Notes: generated by a model from the letters alone, not told the origin. Shown: positions 19,434 through 28,494, counted from the stretch's first letter. The stretch is 64,000 bases of DNA from Musicola paradisiaca NCPPB 2511 (GCF_000400505.1 NZ_CM001857.1:1710386-1774385); one strand, 5' to 3'. Program-made: numbers and translations.

Positions 19434-20143
19434 TACGTACCCAGGAACAAGGCTTTACTCTGCTGGAAATGATGCTGGCGCTGGCGGTGTTTGCCGCGCT
19501 GAGCGTGGCGGCCTCGCAGGTGCTGAATGGCGTCATCAAGAATGACGAAGCGTCGGCGCGCAAAGAGGCGCGTCTGGCGGAGTTGCAGCGGGCGTTTTCG
19601 TTGATCGAACGCGACTTCTCGCAGATTGTGCCTCGTCGTAGCCAGGGGTATGCGTTGGGGTTTTTCGCTGAGCGTTATCAACTGGGGAGTAATGACTGGG
19701 CGGTGAGTTTTGTCCGTTCCGGTTGGTTGAATCCGCTGGGGATTTTGCCCCGCTCCGAACTGCAGCGGGTAGGATATCGGGTGCGGGACGGCCAGCTGGA
19801 GCGGTTGTTCTATGATTCGCCGGAACCGGCTACGTCGCAGGAGGCCGCTATACGGCCGCTATTGACCCAGGTCGATGGTTTTACCTTGCACTTTTTCGGC
19901 CGCTCGGGGTGGCAGGATCGTTGGGGTGACGCGAAGGAGCTGCCGGATGGCATCGCGGTAGTCGTCACCTTGAGAGATTACGGCGAGATTACCCGGGTGT
20001 TTTTGCTGACGCACCGGTTTGACGAAAAACGTGACCGACTGAGTGATAAAAAGGGCAACGGACAGGAGAAGGAGAGCGGCGAGCAGAGCGACGACAGCAC
20101 GGAAAAGAACACGTCGCCAGAGAGTAATGAGGGTAGCTCATGA
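19430..20143 (+). CDS. outJ: OutJ, minor pseudopilin (GspJ) with long hydrophilic tail
   Basis: A 237-residue pseudopilin. Leader EQG, mature FTLLEMMLALAVFAALSVAA, with the family core IERDFSQIVPR and AVSFVRSGW. The last 30 or so residues, after HRFDEKRDRL, are a charged Ser/Glu/Lys-rich tail; the E. chrysanthemi protein is, as I recall, nearer 208 residues. Tip complex with OutI and OutK. GTG start overlapping the outI stop. Confidence 0.92.
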   Translation: MIRTQEQGFTLLEMMLALAVFAALSVAASQVLNGVIKNDEASARKEARLAELQRAFSLIERDFSQIVPRRSQGYALGFFAERYQLGSNDWAVSFVRSGWLNPLGILPRSELQRVGYRVRDGQLERLFYDSPEPATSQEAAIRPLLTQVDGFTLHFFGRSGWQDRWGDAKELPDGIAVVVTLRDYGEITRVFLLTHRFDEKRDRLSDKKGNGQEKESGEQSDDSTEKNTSPESNEGSS

Positions 20144-21177
20144 ACCGTCGTCAGCGGGGGATGGCGTTACTGATCGTGATGTTGATGCTGGCGCTGATGG
20201 TTACTGTGGCCGCATCCATTGCTGAACGCAGCGGCAGGGCATGGCAGCGGACGGATCACTTGCTGAGCCGTACCCAGGCTAAATGGTATGCCCTGGGCGC
20301 GGAGGCATTGATTGCCGGCGTATTGGAGCGCGACGGCGCAGAATCGCCGGAGCATACGTTCATTGGGCAATCCTGGTCGCAAGTCGATCATCAGGTGATG
20401 GAGGATGGCTCGGAAATCCGGGGGCAAGTGGAAGATGGGCAGGCGTGTTTGAACCTGAACGCGCTGAATCCGATAAAGAAAAAGCCGGCCTCCGGCACCA
20501 CCACCAGCAGCACCGAAACCAGTTCGGAAAGCAATGCGGCTCAGAGCAGCAACGGCGGAACGGAGCAGACGCCTTACGCTGCACAGGTGTTGCGGCAGTT
20601 GATCATCATGTTAGGCGAGGATCCGGCGCGAGCTGATCGGGTGACTGACTCGGTTCGTGATTGGCTCGATGAGGATAACGAGCCGCGGGAGCAGGGTGCG
20701 GAGGCCGACAGTTATCCGACCTTCCTGCCAGGGAACCAGCCAATGACCGACGTAACGGAACTCAGAGCGGTAATGGGGATGGATGCGTCGCTGTACCGCC
20801 GACTGTTGCCCTATGTGTGTGTACTGCCGGTGGATAAGCTGGTTATCAATGTCAACAGCCTGACGCCTGATCGTGCGTTGCTGCTTTCCGCGATGTTTAT
20901 GGGGCAGCTCAGTCCGGATAGCGCGGAAAAGATCCTACAACAAAGGCCGCGGCAGGGGTGGGATAAAATCAATGATTTCATGAGTATGTCGCAGATGCCG
21001 GAAGAGGGTAAATCCGGGGCGAATAAATCACTGGCGCTCAAAAGCGAATGGTTTTTCGCCGACATTCAGGTACGGGTTGATGATAGCGAGTTCTATCAGC
21101 GCAGCCTGTTTCATCGGGGCAAACAGATCAACGTAATACAACGGCAGTACGGGGGATATAGGACGGTGAACCCATGA
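20140..21177 (+). CDS. outK: OutK, pseudopilus-tip protein (GspK)
   Basis: A 345-residue atypical pseudopilin with leader RRQRG and mature MALLIVMLMLALMVTVAASI, lacking Glu5 as GspK proteins do. The large head contains CLNLNAL, DWLDEDNEPREQGAEADSY (the calcium-site and alpha-domain region) and VNVNSLTPDRALLL. A Ser/Thr-rich insert of about 30 residues (after NPIKKKPASG) interrupts the first domain. ATGA overlaps link it to outJ and outL. It caps the pseudopilus. Confidence 0.93.
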   Translation: MNRRQRGMALLIVMLMLALMVTVAASIAERSGRAWQRTDHLLSRTQAKWYALGAEALIAGVLERDGAESPEHTFIGQSWSQVDHQVMEDGSEIRGQVEDGQACLNLNALNPIKKKPASGTTTSSTETSSESNAAQSSNGGTEQTPYAAQVLRQLIIMLGEDPARADRVTDSVRDWLDEDNEPREQGAEADSYPTFLPGNQPMTDVTELRAVMGMDASLYRRLLPYVCVLPVDKLVINVNSLTPDRALLLSAMFMGQLSPDSAEKILQQRPRQGWDKINDFMSMSQMPEEGKSGANKSLALKSEWFFADIQVRVDDSEFYQRSLFHRGKQINVIQRQYGGYRTVNP

Positions 21178-22376
21178 ACAGAACCGAAAACATCGGCGGA
21201 AAGTACCGGCTGATTGCCCGTTTTTCCGGGAGCGAAACCGATGAAGCGGAGTGGCAGTTCTGGTCTGTCGGCCGTCAGCACTGCGTGGTTCAGGGCAGCG
21301 GCACGGTGGAGCAGCTTCAGTCTGTGTTGGCGGACTATCCCACGCAATCGGTGCGGGTTTTAGTGCCTGCAACCGACATCACCTTCCACGTACTGGCGCT
21401 GCCGCGTCATTCCAGGCGCCAGTTGCTGCAGGCAATCCCCTTTATGCTGGAAGAACAGTTAGCTGCCGATATCGAGCAGTTGCATTTCGCGGTTGTGGAA
21501 TGGCAAGGCGATAAGGCGACAGTGGCGGTAATGCGGCGTACCTGCCTGGCGCGCTGGCTAAAGCAGACGGAGGCGCTGGGCGTGCCGATTGAGGCCGTGG
21601 TGCCCGATGTAATGGTGCTGCCTCGCCAGGAGAGTGCTTGGAGCGCGCTCAATCATCATGATGTGTGGCTGTTCCGGCTGGATAGCGGGATGGGGATGGC
21701 GGCGGAGCAAAGCTGGTATCAGGCGCTGCTGGAGACATTTCAGCCGATGCCGGCGGTGCGTTGCTACAGCCCGGTGCCGGCCGTCGCGTTAACCTGGCAA
21801 CCGATGCCGGAGACGGATCTGCTGACGCTGGCCGCCGGCGCCGTTCTGCCTGCCGGCATGGATTTACGTCAGGGCGACTATGCGCCGGTCAAACCCTGGA
21901 GGCAGGCGCTGGCGCCCTGGCGTAGCGTCCTGATCGCGCTGGCGGCCTATGTACTGTTATTGCTGGGCGAGTCAGTGTGGATGCACGTCCAACTGTACCG
22001 TCAGGCACAGTATTGGCGCCAGGAAAGCGTGCGCGTCTATCGCCAGCTTTTTCCCGATGAGAAGCAGGTGATCAACCCACGCGCCCAGATGCAGCGACAT
22101 TTGCAGGATGCGCAATCCGGCAACAGCGGCTTTGCACTGACGGAGCAGATGAATCGGTTGCAGCAACTGGTGGCGCAAAATGAAGGAATCGCCTTGCAGT
22201 CGCTGTCCTATGATCGCGGACGGGACGAAATGCGGCTCAGCGTGCGTGCGACATCTTTTGCCCAGATGGAACAGTTTCGTCAACAGGCGCAAGCGTATTT
22301 CCAAATCCCGCCGGGTGAGATGAAGCAGGAAAAAGACCACGTCGAAGGTCAACTGATCTTAAGGAGCCCGCAATGA
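21174..22376 (+). CDS. outL: OutL, type II secretion platform protein (GspL)
   Basis: A 400-residue bitopic protein. The actin-like cytoplasmic half (VRVLVPATDITFHVLALP, HSRRQLLQAIPFMLEEQLA) binds OutE, one helix lies around SVLIALAAYVLLLLGESVWM, and the periplasmic ferredoxin-like domain follows and pairs with OutM. Overlaps outK and outM by ATGA. Confidence 0.94.
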   Translation: MNRTENIGGKYRLIARFSGSETDEAEWQFWSVGRQHCVVQGSGTVEQLQSVLADYPTQSVRVLVPATDITFHVLALPRHSRRQLLQAIPFMLEEQLAADIEQLHFAVVEWQGDKATVAVMRRTCLARWLKQTEALGVPIEAVVPDVMVLPRQESAWSALNHHDVWLFRLDSGMGMAAEQSWYQALLETFQPMPAVRCYSPVPAVALTWQPMPETDLLTLAAGAVLPAGMDLRQGDYAPVKPWRQALAPWRSVLIALAAYVLLLLGESVWMHVQLYRQAQYWRQESVRVYRQLFPDEKQVINPRAQMQRHLQDAQSGNSGFALTEQMNRLQQLVAQNEGIALQSLSYDRGRDEMRLSVRATSFAQMEQFRQQAQAYFQIPPGEMKQEKDHVEGQLILRSPQ

Positions 22377-22861
22377 ATGAGTTACGGCGCCGTTGGCAAC
22401 TCATGAGCGTCCGCGAACGCGGAATGATGGGATTATGCGGCGCGTTTATGGCGTTGTGTCTGTTCTATTACCTGTGCTGGGCGCCCTGGCGGGATCTGGC
22501 GCGGCAGTGGCAGACCGCCATCGACCGGGAACGGCAAACGGTGCGTTGGATGCAACAGCAGGCACCTAAGCTGCCGCCGCCCGGAGGTATCCGCCGCCAG
22601 ATAGTGGGGCGCGACGCCAGTCTGACGGTATTAATCCCGCAGAGTGCCACCCAGTTCGGCATTACGGTGCTGAGGATGCAGCCGCAGGATAATCAGATTT
22701 CGGTGACGCTGGCGCGCAGCAACTTCAATGCGTTGCTGCACTGGCTGGCGGAGCTGGAGCAGAAGAACGGCATTATCACGCAAGGGCTGGATGTGGCGGC
22801 GGTGCCGAATGCGCCCGGTCAGGTGGAAGTGACTCGGTTGTCGCTGGAGCGACGTCCCTGA
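22373..22861 (+). CDS. outM: OutM, type II secretion platform protein (GspM)
   Basis: A 162-residue protein: a short N-terminus, one helix (MGLCGAFMALCLFYYLCW), a coiled segment and a periplasmic ferredoxin-like domain ending NAPGQVEVTRLSLERRP. It stabilises OutL. No outN follows, as in E. chrysanthemi; outO starts 76 bases on. Confidence 0.92.
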   Translation: MNELRRRWQLMSVRERGMMGLCGAFMALCLFYYLCWAPWRDLARQWQTAIDRERQTVRWMQQQAPKLPPPGGIRRQIVGRDASLTVLIPQSATQFGITVLRMQPQDNQISVTLARSNFNALLHWLAELEQKNGIITQGLDVAAVPNAPGQVEVTRLSLERRP

Positions 22862-22937
22862 TGCGTTCAACGGCGCTTTTTTCGCCGATGGATATCGTCG
22901 GCGCTCGGTATCGTGATCATTCCCAGGGGAAATGGTG

Positions 22938-23789
22938 ATGGATGTCAGTCAGTATGCGGTCGCGTTTCCCTTCGGATGGCGGGCGGCGTTGTTGGTGTTG
23001 GGGCTGATTGTCGGCAGCTTTCTCAATGTAGTGATCTACCGTTTGCCCATTATGTTGGATCGCCGTTGGCAGCGAGAGGCGCGCTTTCATCTCGGCCTGC
23101 CGATGGGCAAGCCGGAGGCCCGGTACGATCTAGGCTGGCCGCCGTCCTCCTGCCCGCACTGTCACCGCCGACTGCGGCTGCGCGACAATGTCCCGGTGTT
23201 GAGCTGGCTGCTGTTGCGGGGACGGGCTCATTGTTGCGGCAATGCCATCGACTGGCGTTATCCGCTGGTAGAGGCGGCGACTGGCTTGCTGTTCCTGCTG
23301 GCGGGCATGGTGTGGCCGCCGGGGCTGGCCCTGTTCGGCGCGCTGTTACTGTTGTGCATGCTGACGGTTGCGGCGCTAATCGATGCGCGCACCCAGCTTT
23401 TGCCGGATGTCGTCACGCTACCGTTGCTTTGGTGCGGGTTGCTGTTCAATCTGGTGGATACGTTTGTTCCATTGGACGAGGCGGTCATCGGCGCAGTGGC
23501 GGGGTATTTGTCGTTGTGGTTAGTGTATTGGGGGTTCCGGTTGTTAAGCGGCCGCGAGGCGCTGGGGTATGGCGATTTCAAATTGCTGGCGGCGCTGGGA
23601 GCTTGGTTAGGGTGGCAGTCGTTGCCGAATCTGGTGTTGATTGCCTCGCTGACCGGGTTGCTGTTGACGTTGTGCTGGCGCAGCATACGGCGCGTCAACC
23701 TGCAACAACCGCTGGCGTTTGGCCCCTGGCTGGCGGTAGGCGGCGGCGTTGTTCTGTTTATCCATGCGCTGGCCGGGTTCGGGTACTGA
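22938..23789 (+). CDS. outO: OutO, prepilin peptidase / N-methyltransferase
   Basis: A 283-residue polytopic aspartic protease that cleaves and N-methylates the OutG-K prepilins. Catalytic aspartates are in ALIDARTQLLPD and the GxGD motif GYGDFKLLAALGAW. The cytoplasmic loop has the first zinc pair (CPHC), but the second, normally GRCxxC, reads RGRAHCCGN, so one cysteine is displaced. I chose the ATG at 22938: AGGGG lies eight bases upstream, whereas the ATG at 22932 is too close. Last gene of the out operon. Confidence 0.94.
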   Translation: MDVSQYAVAFPFGWRAALLVLGLIVGSFLNVVIYRLPIMLDRRWQREARFHLGLPMGKPEARYDLGWPPSSCPHCHRRLRLRDNVPVLSWLLLRGRAHCCGNAIDWRYPLVEAATGLLFLLAGMVWPPGLALFGALLLLCMLTVAALIDARTQLLPDVVTLPLLWCGLLFNLVDTFVPLDEAVIGAVAGYLSLWLVYWGFRLLSGREALGYGDFKLLAALGAWLGWQSLPNLVLIASLTGLLLTLCWRSIRRVNLQQPLAFGPWLAVGGGVVLFIHALAGFGY

Positions 23790-23955
23790 TGTGGATCTGC
23801 CCGGCAGGGGGCTTTAACCCTGAACCGGTGGAGAATAGGCAGAACGATACCCTGCGGCGCGGTGCTTTTGCATGCCGGGACGGGGCTCAACTATCGGCTG
23901 AGTTGGCCACGATGGCCGTATCTGTGTGGCGTCGGCGGCGCTGACCAAAATGAAA

Positions 23956-24000
23956 ACAGGCTGCCGGATGAACCGTCAGCCTGTTGTGTGTTCGTTTTTT
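23956..24000 (+). terminator. Terminator of the outC-O operon
   Basis: ACAGGCTG at 23956-23963 pairs with CAGCCTGT at 23977-23984, and further bases pair inside the stem. T6 at 23995-24000 completes an intrinsic terminator about 170 bases after outO. Confidence 0.8.
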
Positions 24001-24071
24001 GTGTATATCGATGATGATGATTGCCGGAATTGTGTCGATGCTTCAGCGCCGCCTGGAATAGCCGTCAGGGC

Positions 24072-24146
24072 TTATTCCACCATCATAAAAAACGTGCCTA
24101 CCCACAAAAACAGAATGAATGAAACACCCATAAATAAGTACTTCAC
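24072..24146 (-). CDS. ypdK: YpdK-like 24-residue membrane protein
   Basis: A tiny ORF on the minus strand, start GTG at 24146, stop TAA at 24072-24074, with GGGAGAGAG about seven bases before the start. The product begins MKYLFMGVSFILFLWVGT and ends MMVE: one hydrophobic helix filling almost the whole protein. It is strikingly like E. coli YpdK (recalled as starting MKYFFMGISF), a small membrane protein encoded next to alaC. The same neighbour, alaC, is found here on the far side of the out cluster and in the same convergent orientation. Function unknown. Confidence 0.75.
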   Translation of the reverse strand: MKYLFMGVSFILFLWVGTFFMMVE

Positions 24147-24676
24147 TGTTCTCTCTCCCGTTATTGTCACGCCTGCAATGATTCCGATTGTGCGTTTCAC
24201 TGTTCAGGATCATTCTGCAACGTTGCAGATTGTCCCACTGTCATTGCCGGGAGCATGGCGGCCAATGACGGAATCGGCGCTAAATCTACGCCTGGTCACG
24301 GGGTAATTCAATAGGCGTTCCTCGAAATCGACGGCGCTCGGCGTAAAACAGTAGCGGCTAAGGTTTCGTGCCGGTTTGAGTCTATTTCCTGACTGATATC
24401 GGCTGTTTCGTCATCAGAAATCACTGTCAAACCCGTTTCCGGCAGGAGTGGCTGCGTATTGCCGGGATGGCGGCAGATGACAGCGTGATGCCGGCGGCGA
24501 TGGGGAGCCAATAGCGCGTTTGAGATGCCGTTGCGGCGGCGGTTTCCGTTGGTTGCCACTACCTTTTTACCCGCAGAGTTTGCCTGAAATCATGGTTGTG
24601 TCAGTAATGCCTGGATCAATATCAGCCGCTATGCTATCGCTATTTCTTTTTTATATAACGATAACCGGGGAATATA
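24147..24676. other. Intergenic region before the ABC transporter operon
   Basis: About 530 bases with no credible gene. The last 40 bases before 24677 are AT-rich and should hold the transporter promoter; GGGGAA lies eight bases before the ATG. I looked for cobalamin and molybdenum-cofactor riboswitch signatures and could not recognise either. Confidence 0.4.
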
Positions 24677-25741
24677 ATGAATCGATACGGATCAGTGCTA
24701 TTGGCATCGGTACTGTTAGTGTTTTCTTGGCAAACACTGGCGACGCGGCAGGTAACGGATCAATTGGGGCGACAGGTGACGTTGCCGGATCAGGTGAATC
24801 GCGTGGTGGTGCTGCAACATCAGACACTCAATTTGCTGGTGCAACTGGACGCGCAGGATACGGTGGTAGGGGTGCTCTCCAGTTGGAAAAAACAGTTGGG
24901 TGCCGATTATGTACGGCTGGCGCCGCGTCTGGCGTCGCTGCCGATGCCGGGCGATCTGACCCAGGTCAATATCGAAAGCGTACTGGCGTTGTCGCCGCAG
25001 GCGATTTTTATTGCCAACTATGCACCACCGGAAATGTTGGCGCAGCTTGAGCGCACTGGGATCCCGGTGATTGCCGTTTCACTGCGACAGGACAAACCTG
25101 GCGAAGCCGGCAAGCTCAATCCGACGATGGATGATGAAGAAACGGCATACAACGAGGGGCTGAAAGCGGGCATTCGGCTGATTGGCGAAGTGGTCAATCA
25201 CCAGGCGCAGGCGGAAGCGCTGATCGACTACACATTTAAACAGCGGGCATTGGTCTCCGCTCGTCTGCAGGATATTCCGATGGAGAAGCGAGTCCGCGTG
25301 TACATGGCGAACCCGGACTTGACCACCTACGGTTCCGGTAAATACACCGGGCTGATGATGGCGCACGCGGGCGCGCTGAACGTGGCTGCCGCGACCATCC
25401 AGGGTTTCAAACAGGTCTCCATCGAGAACGTACTGCAGTGGAATCCGCAGGTGATTTTCGTTCAGGATCGCTACCCCGACGTGGTGGGCAAAATCCTGCA
25501 GGATTCAGCCTGGCAAGCCATCGACGCCGTGAAACAGCAGCGGGTCTATCTGATGCCGGAATACGCTAAGGCTTGGGGATATCCGATGCCGGAAGCACTG
25601 GCCATCGGGGAGTTGTGGATGGCCAAACAGCTCTACCCCGAGCGTTTTAAGGACATCGACATGCAGCAGGCCGCCAACGACTACTACCAGCGTTTTTATC
25701 GCACGACATACCAACGGACGACGGATAAACCGGCCAAATGA
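24677..25741 (+). CDS. Periplasmic binding protein of a FecBCD/MolABC-type ABC importer
   Basis: A 354-residue class III binding protein with a Sec signal peptide (hydrophobic SVLLASVLLVFSW, cleavage near TLA) and no lipobox. DQLGRQVTLPDQVNRVVVLQ and FIANYAPPEMLAQLERTGIPV are typical of the BtuF/FhuD/MolA fold. The first of five genes in tight order (overlap with the permease), so a single operon. This fold carries Fe-siderophores, haem, cobalamin or, in Haemophilus MolA, molybdate/tungstate. The ModA-like gene in the same operon favours an oxyanion, but this is inference. Confidence 0.85.
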   Translation: MNRYGSVLLASVLLVFSWQTLATRQVTDQLGRQVTLPDQVNRVVVLQHQTLNLLVQLDAQDTVVGVLSSWKKQLGADYVRLAPRLASLPMPGDLTQVNIESVLALSPQAIFIANYAPPEMLAQLERTGIPVIAVSLRQDKPGEAGKLNPTMDDEETAYNEGLKAGIRLIGEVVNHQAQAEALIDYTFKQRALVSARLQDIPMEKRVRVYMANPDLTTYGSGKYTGLMMAHAGALNVAAATIQGFKQVSIENVLQWNPQVIFVQDRYPDVVGKILQDSAWQAIDAVKQQRVYLMPEYAKAWGYPMPEALAIGELWMAKQLYPERFKDIDMQQAANDYYQRFYRTTYQRTTDKPAK

Positions 25742-26754
25742 CGCCGGCACGTTATCGACTACTGCTGGCGGTATTGTCGGCCGCGATGCTGCTGATTGCC
25801 GTATTCTCGCTGGGCGTTGGGCAATACCGATTGCCTGTGGTGCGTATTGTACAGATTCTGGCGTCGCCGTTTGGCGGCGCGGGACAAGCGATCCCGGCGA
25901 TTGAACAACAGGTGGTGTGGGACGTTCGTCTGCCGCGGGTGTTGCTGGCACTGTTGGTCGGTTCCGGCCTGGCGCTGTGCGGCGCCACGTTGCAGGGCGT
26001 GTTCCGTAATCCGCTGGTGGATCCGCATATTATCGGCGTCTCCTCCGGCGCGGCATTCGGCGGCACGCTCGCCATTCTGTTGGGGTGGCCGTCGGTCATG
26101 CTGCTGCTGTGCGCATTTGCATCCGGGATGGCGGCATTGTTACTGGTGTTTCTGATCGCCTCGTTGCTAGGGCGGCAGCACATTCTGGTGCTGATTCTGG
26201 CGGGGGTGATCCTGAGCGGTTTCTTTGGCGCGTTAGTCAGCCTGATGCAGTATCTGGCTGATACGGAAGAAAAACTGCCCAGCATTGTTTTTTGGCTATT
26301 GGGGAGTTTCGCGACCGCGCACTGGCACAGCGTATTCACGCTGGCAATTCCGTTGGTACTGGCAGGCGGTTTATTGCTGCGCCTGCGTTGGCGTATCAAC
26401 GTATTGTCGATGGGAGAACAGGATGCCGTGACGCTGGGGATGCGGGGAATGCGTCTGCGTTGGTTGATTCTGACACTGTGCGCGGCGATCGTCGCGGCGC
26501 AGGTGGCGGTCAGCGGCAGTATCGGCTGGATTGGTCTGGTGGTGCCGCATATTGCGCGCCTCTGGGTGGGGCCGGATCACCGTCGGCTGTTACCGACGGC
26601 CATGTGTCTCGGCGGCGGATTCATGGTGTTGGTGGATGATCTGGCGCGCAGTATCACCACTGCGGAAGTGCCGTTGGGTATTCTGACCGCGTTGCTGGGT
26701 GCGCCCGCCGTGGTCATGGTGTTGTGCCGCTATCGGCAGGAGGTAAAAGGGTGA
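25738..26754 (+). CDS. FecCD/BtuC-family ABC permease
   Basis: A 338-residue polytopic permease of the type II importer class. Conserved signatures are LALCGATLQGVFRNPLVDP, IIGVSSGAAFG and SGSIGWIGLVVPHIARLWVG, the last containing the coupling-helix region. Hydrophobicity suggests about ten helices. It is encoded as a single permease, so it would homodimerise. Overlaps both neighbours by four bases. Confidence 0.92.
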   Translation: MTPARYRLLLAVLSAAMLLIAVFSLGVGQYRLPVVRIVQILASPFGGAGQAIPAIEQQVVWDVRLPRVLLALLVGSGLALCGATLQGVFRNPLVDPHIIGVSSGAAFGGTLAILLGWPSVMLLLCAFASGMAALLLVFLIASLLGRQHILVLILAGVILSGFFGALVSLMQYLADTEEKLPSIVFWLLGSFATAHWHSVFTLAIPLVLAGGLLLRLRWRINVLSMGEQDAVTLGMRGMRLRWLILTLCAAIVAAQVAVSGSIGWIGLVVPHIARLWVGPDHRRLLPTAMCLGGGFMVLVDDLARSITTAEVPLGILTALLGAPAVVMVLCRYRQEVKG

Positions 26755-27518
26755 GCGATATCCTCTTGTGCGCCGACCAACTGGCGTGCGGTCATGCACC
26801 GGGGCAGGCGTTGTTCGAGCCGGTCAGCCTTAGCCTGCGCCGTGGCGAGATTACGGCGGTGTTGGGGGGCAATGGCCGGGGGAAAACCACGCTGATGCAG
26901 ACATTGCTGGGGGTTTTACCGCCGTTGTCCGGTCGTGTTGAGCGCCACGGGCTCATCGGCTTTGTGCCCCAGCGTTTTACGCCGCCGTTTCCCTACAGCG
27001 TACTGGATATTGTGCTGATGGGGCGGGCGCGGCAGGTCGGTTTGTTCTCCATGCCGTCCGCGCATGACATCGCGCAGGCCCGCGCCGCGCTGACGTCGTT
27101 GGGGATGGATGCGTTGGCGGATCGTCCGTTCGATCGGTTATCGGGTGGGCAGCAGCAGTTGGTGCTGATTGCCCGCGCGCTGGCGACCGAGTGCCAGGTA
27201 CTATTGCTGGACGAGCCGACAGCCGCGCTGGATCTGGCGCATCAGTCGGCGGTACTGGTTTTGTTGCAACGGCTGGCTCGGGAGCAGAAGATCAGCGTCA
27301 TGTTTTCCACTCACGATCCGGCGCACGGGGTCATGATTGCCCAGCGTGCGCTGCTGTTGATGAATGACGGCGGCTACCTGTACGGGCCTAATGCCACCAC
27401 GTTGACCGAAACCCATTTAAGCCGGCTTTATGGCGTGCCTATCCGTTCTTGTTCGCTGGAATGGGCGGGACAGCGCTATAGCACGCTGGTGCCTCTTTTC
27501 AGTGATATCACGCCATGA
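26751..27518 (+). CDS. ABC transporter ATP-binding protein (FecE/BtuD type)
   Basis: A 255-residue ATPase with Walker A GGNGRGKTTL, Q loop GFVPQRF, signature LSGGQQQLVLIARAL, Walker B VLLLDEPTAALD and the switch His in MFSTHDPAH. I chose the GTG at 26751, overlapping the permease stop as GTGA; an ORF extending to 26724 would run into the permease. It energises the importer encoded just upstream. Confidence 0.93.
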   Translation: MSDILLCADQLACGHAPGQALFEPVSLSLRRGEITAVLGGNGRGKTTLMQTLLGVLPPLSGRVERHGLIGFVPQRFTPPFPYSVLDIVLMGRARQVGLFSMPSAHDIAQARAALTSLGMDALADRPFDRLSGGQQQLVLIARALATECQVLLLDEPTAALDLAHQSAVLVLLQRLAREQKISVMFSTHDPAHGVMIAQRALLLMNDGGYLYGPNATTLTETHLSRLYGVPIRSCSLEWAGQRYSTLVPLFSDITP

Positions 27519-28258
27519 TTTATCGTCCTTTACGTGTTTTCGCCGCCGGCAGCCTGCGGCTGGCGTTCCACGATCTGTTTGATGCTTTTTCCAGCCGTTA
27601 CGCCATTGATATCGAACCTGAATTTGGACCGGCCGGATTACTGGCCCAACAATTGATGGATGGCGCATCGGCCGATGTGTTCGCGTCCGCTAACCGGGAA
27701 CACCCTCTGCACCTGGCGGCATGCGGCAAAGCGGCACAGCCGATGGCGTTCGCCACTAATCGGCTGTGCATTACGATGCGTGACGATCCGGAACTGGTGC
27801 GACAGCACTGGCTATCGGCGCTTGGCGATCCCCGCTATGTGTTATCCACGTCGACGCCGGGCAGCGATCCCGGCGGTGATTATGCCCAGGCGCTGTTTGC
27901 GCGTATCGAACAGTTGCACCCCGGCCAAGGCGAGGCGCTGCGCCAGCGTGCGCAAGCGCTGGTGGGCGCGACGCGCGCAGCGCCGGCGCCGTCCGGCGTA
28001 CCTGCGGGCGCCGCGCTGATTCTGAACGGGCAGAGCGATATGCATATCGGTTACGCCAGCTATATTCCCCAAATGCGGCGCATGGGCGGCGTGCATATCG
28101 TCGAGCTGGACGACCCTTACCAGATTACGGCCTGCTATATGTTGACGACGCTGTTGCCGGTGTATCCGCCTGCCGTCCATCTGGCCCGTTTTATCTGTTC
28201 TGACGCGGGGCAGGCGGTGTTGGCGCGGCATGGTTTCGGCCCGGTGCTGGCCCTGTAG
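27515..28258 (+). CDS. ModA-like substrate-binding protein without a signal peptide
   Basis: A 247-residue class II binding protein. LRVFAAGSLRLAFHDLFDAF, GASADVFASANREHPLHL and FATNRLCI follow the molybdate-binding ModA pattern. The protein begins directly with the first beta strand (MIYRPLRVFAAGS), so it has no Sec leader and should stay in the cytoplasm. Its start overlaps the ATPase stop by ATGA, so it is cotranslated with a transporter that already has its own periplasmic binding protein. A cytoplasmic receptor or sensor for the imported oxyanion is one reading; a lost signal peptide is another. Confidence 0.75.
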   Translation: MIYRPLRVFAAGSLRLAFHDLFDAFSSRYAIDIEPEFGPAGLLAQQLMDGASADVFASANREHPLHLAACGKAAQPMAFATNRLCITMRDDPELVRQHWLSALGDPRYVLSTSTPGSDPGGDYAQALFARIEQLHPGQGEALRQRAQALVGATRAAPAPSGVPAGAALILNGQSDMHIGYASYIPQMRRMGGVHIVELDDPYQITACYMLTTLLPVYPPAVHLARFICSDAGQAVLARHGFGPVLAL

Positions 28259-28403
28259 CCGCGCCTTGGGCCCCCGCTGAACCCTGTAAATTTGGTGCGG
28301 CCAAACACGATACAAAAATCCTATCCCGTGATAGGCTGTTAAACAGGGCTGATATTGTTATCAGATTGTAATGATGTTGGGCCAAACGGCGTCGGCAAAC
28401 GCG

Positions 28404-28439
28404 AATACGACAATGAATACGACAATGAATACGACAATG
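28404..28439. repeat. Three tandem copies of a 12-base unit
   Basis: AATACGACAATG is repeated exactly at 28404-28415, 28416-28427 and 28428-28439, 56 bases before the hydrolase start. It lies in the 236-base gap after the ModA-like gene, which otherwise shows only a small hairpin with CCTATC/GATAGG arms (28319-28334). Confidence 0.95.
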
Positions 28440-28494
28440 TCGTGCCGCGCCATGTTGCCCCGACAGTCCATTCAGCAGGGGGATACCGAGCCTG

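Noticed and set aside
22913-23944. A 343-codon frame on the plus strand
   Set aside because: It overlaps outO in another frame, is rich in Gly, Arg, Ala and Val from high-GC DNA, and has no family resemblance.
24147-24676. Cobalamin or molybdenum-cofactor riboswitch before the importer
   Set aside because: A GCCACT stretch near 24555 drew attention, but the rest of either consensus is absent.
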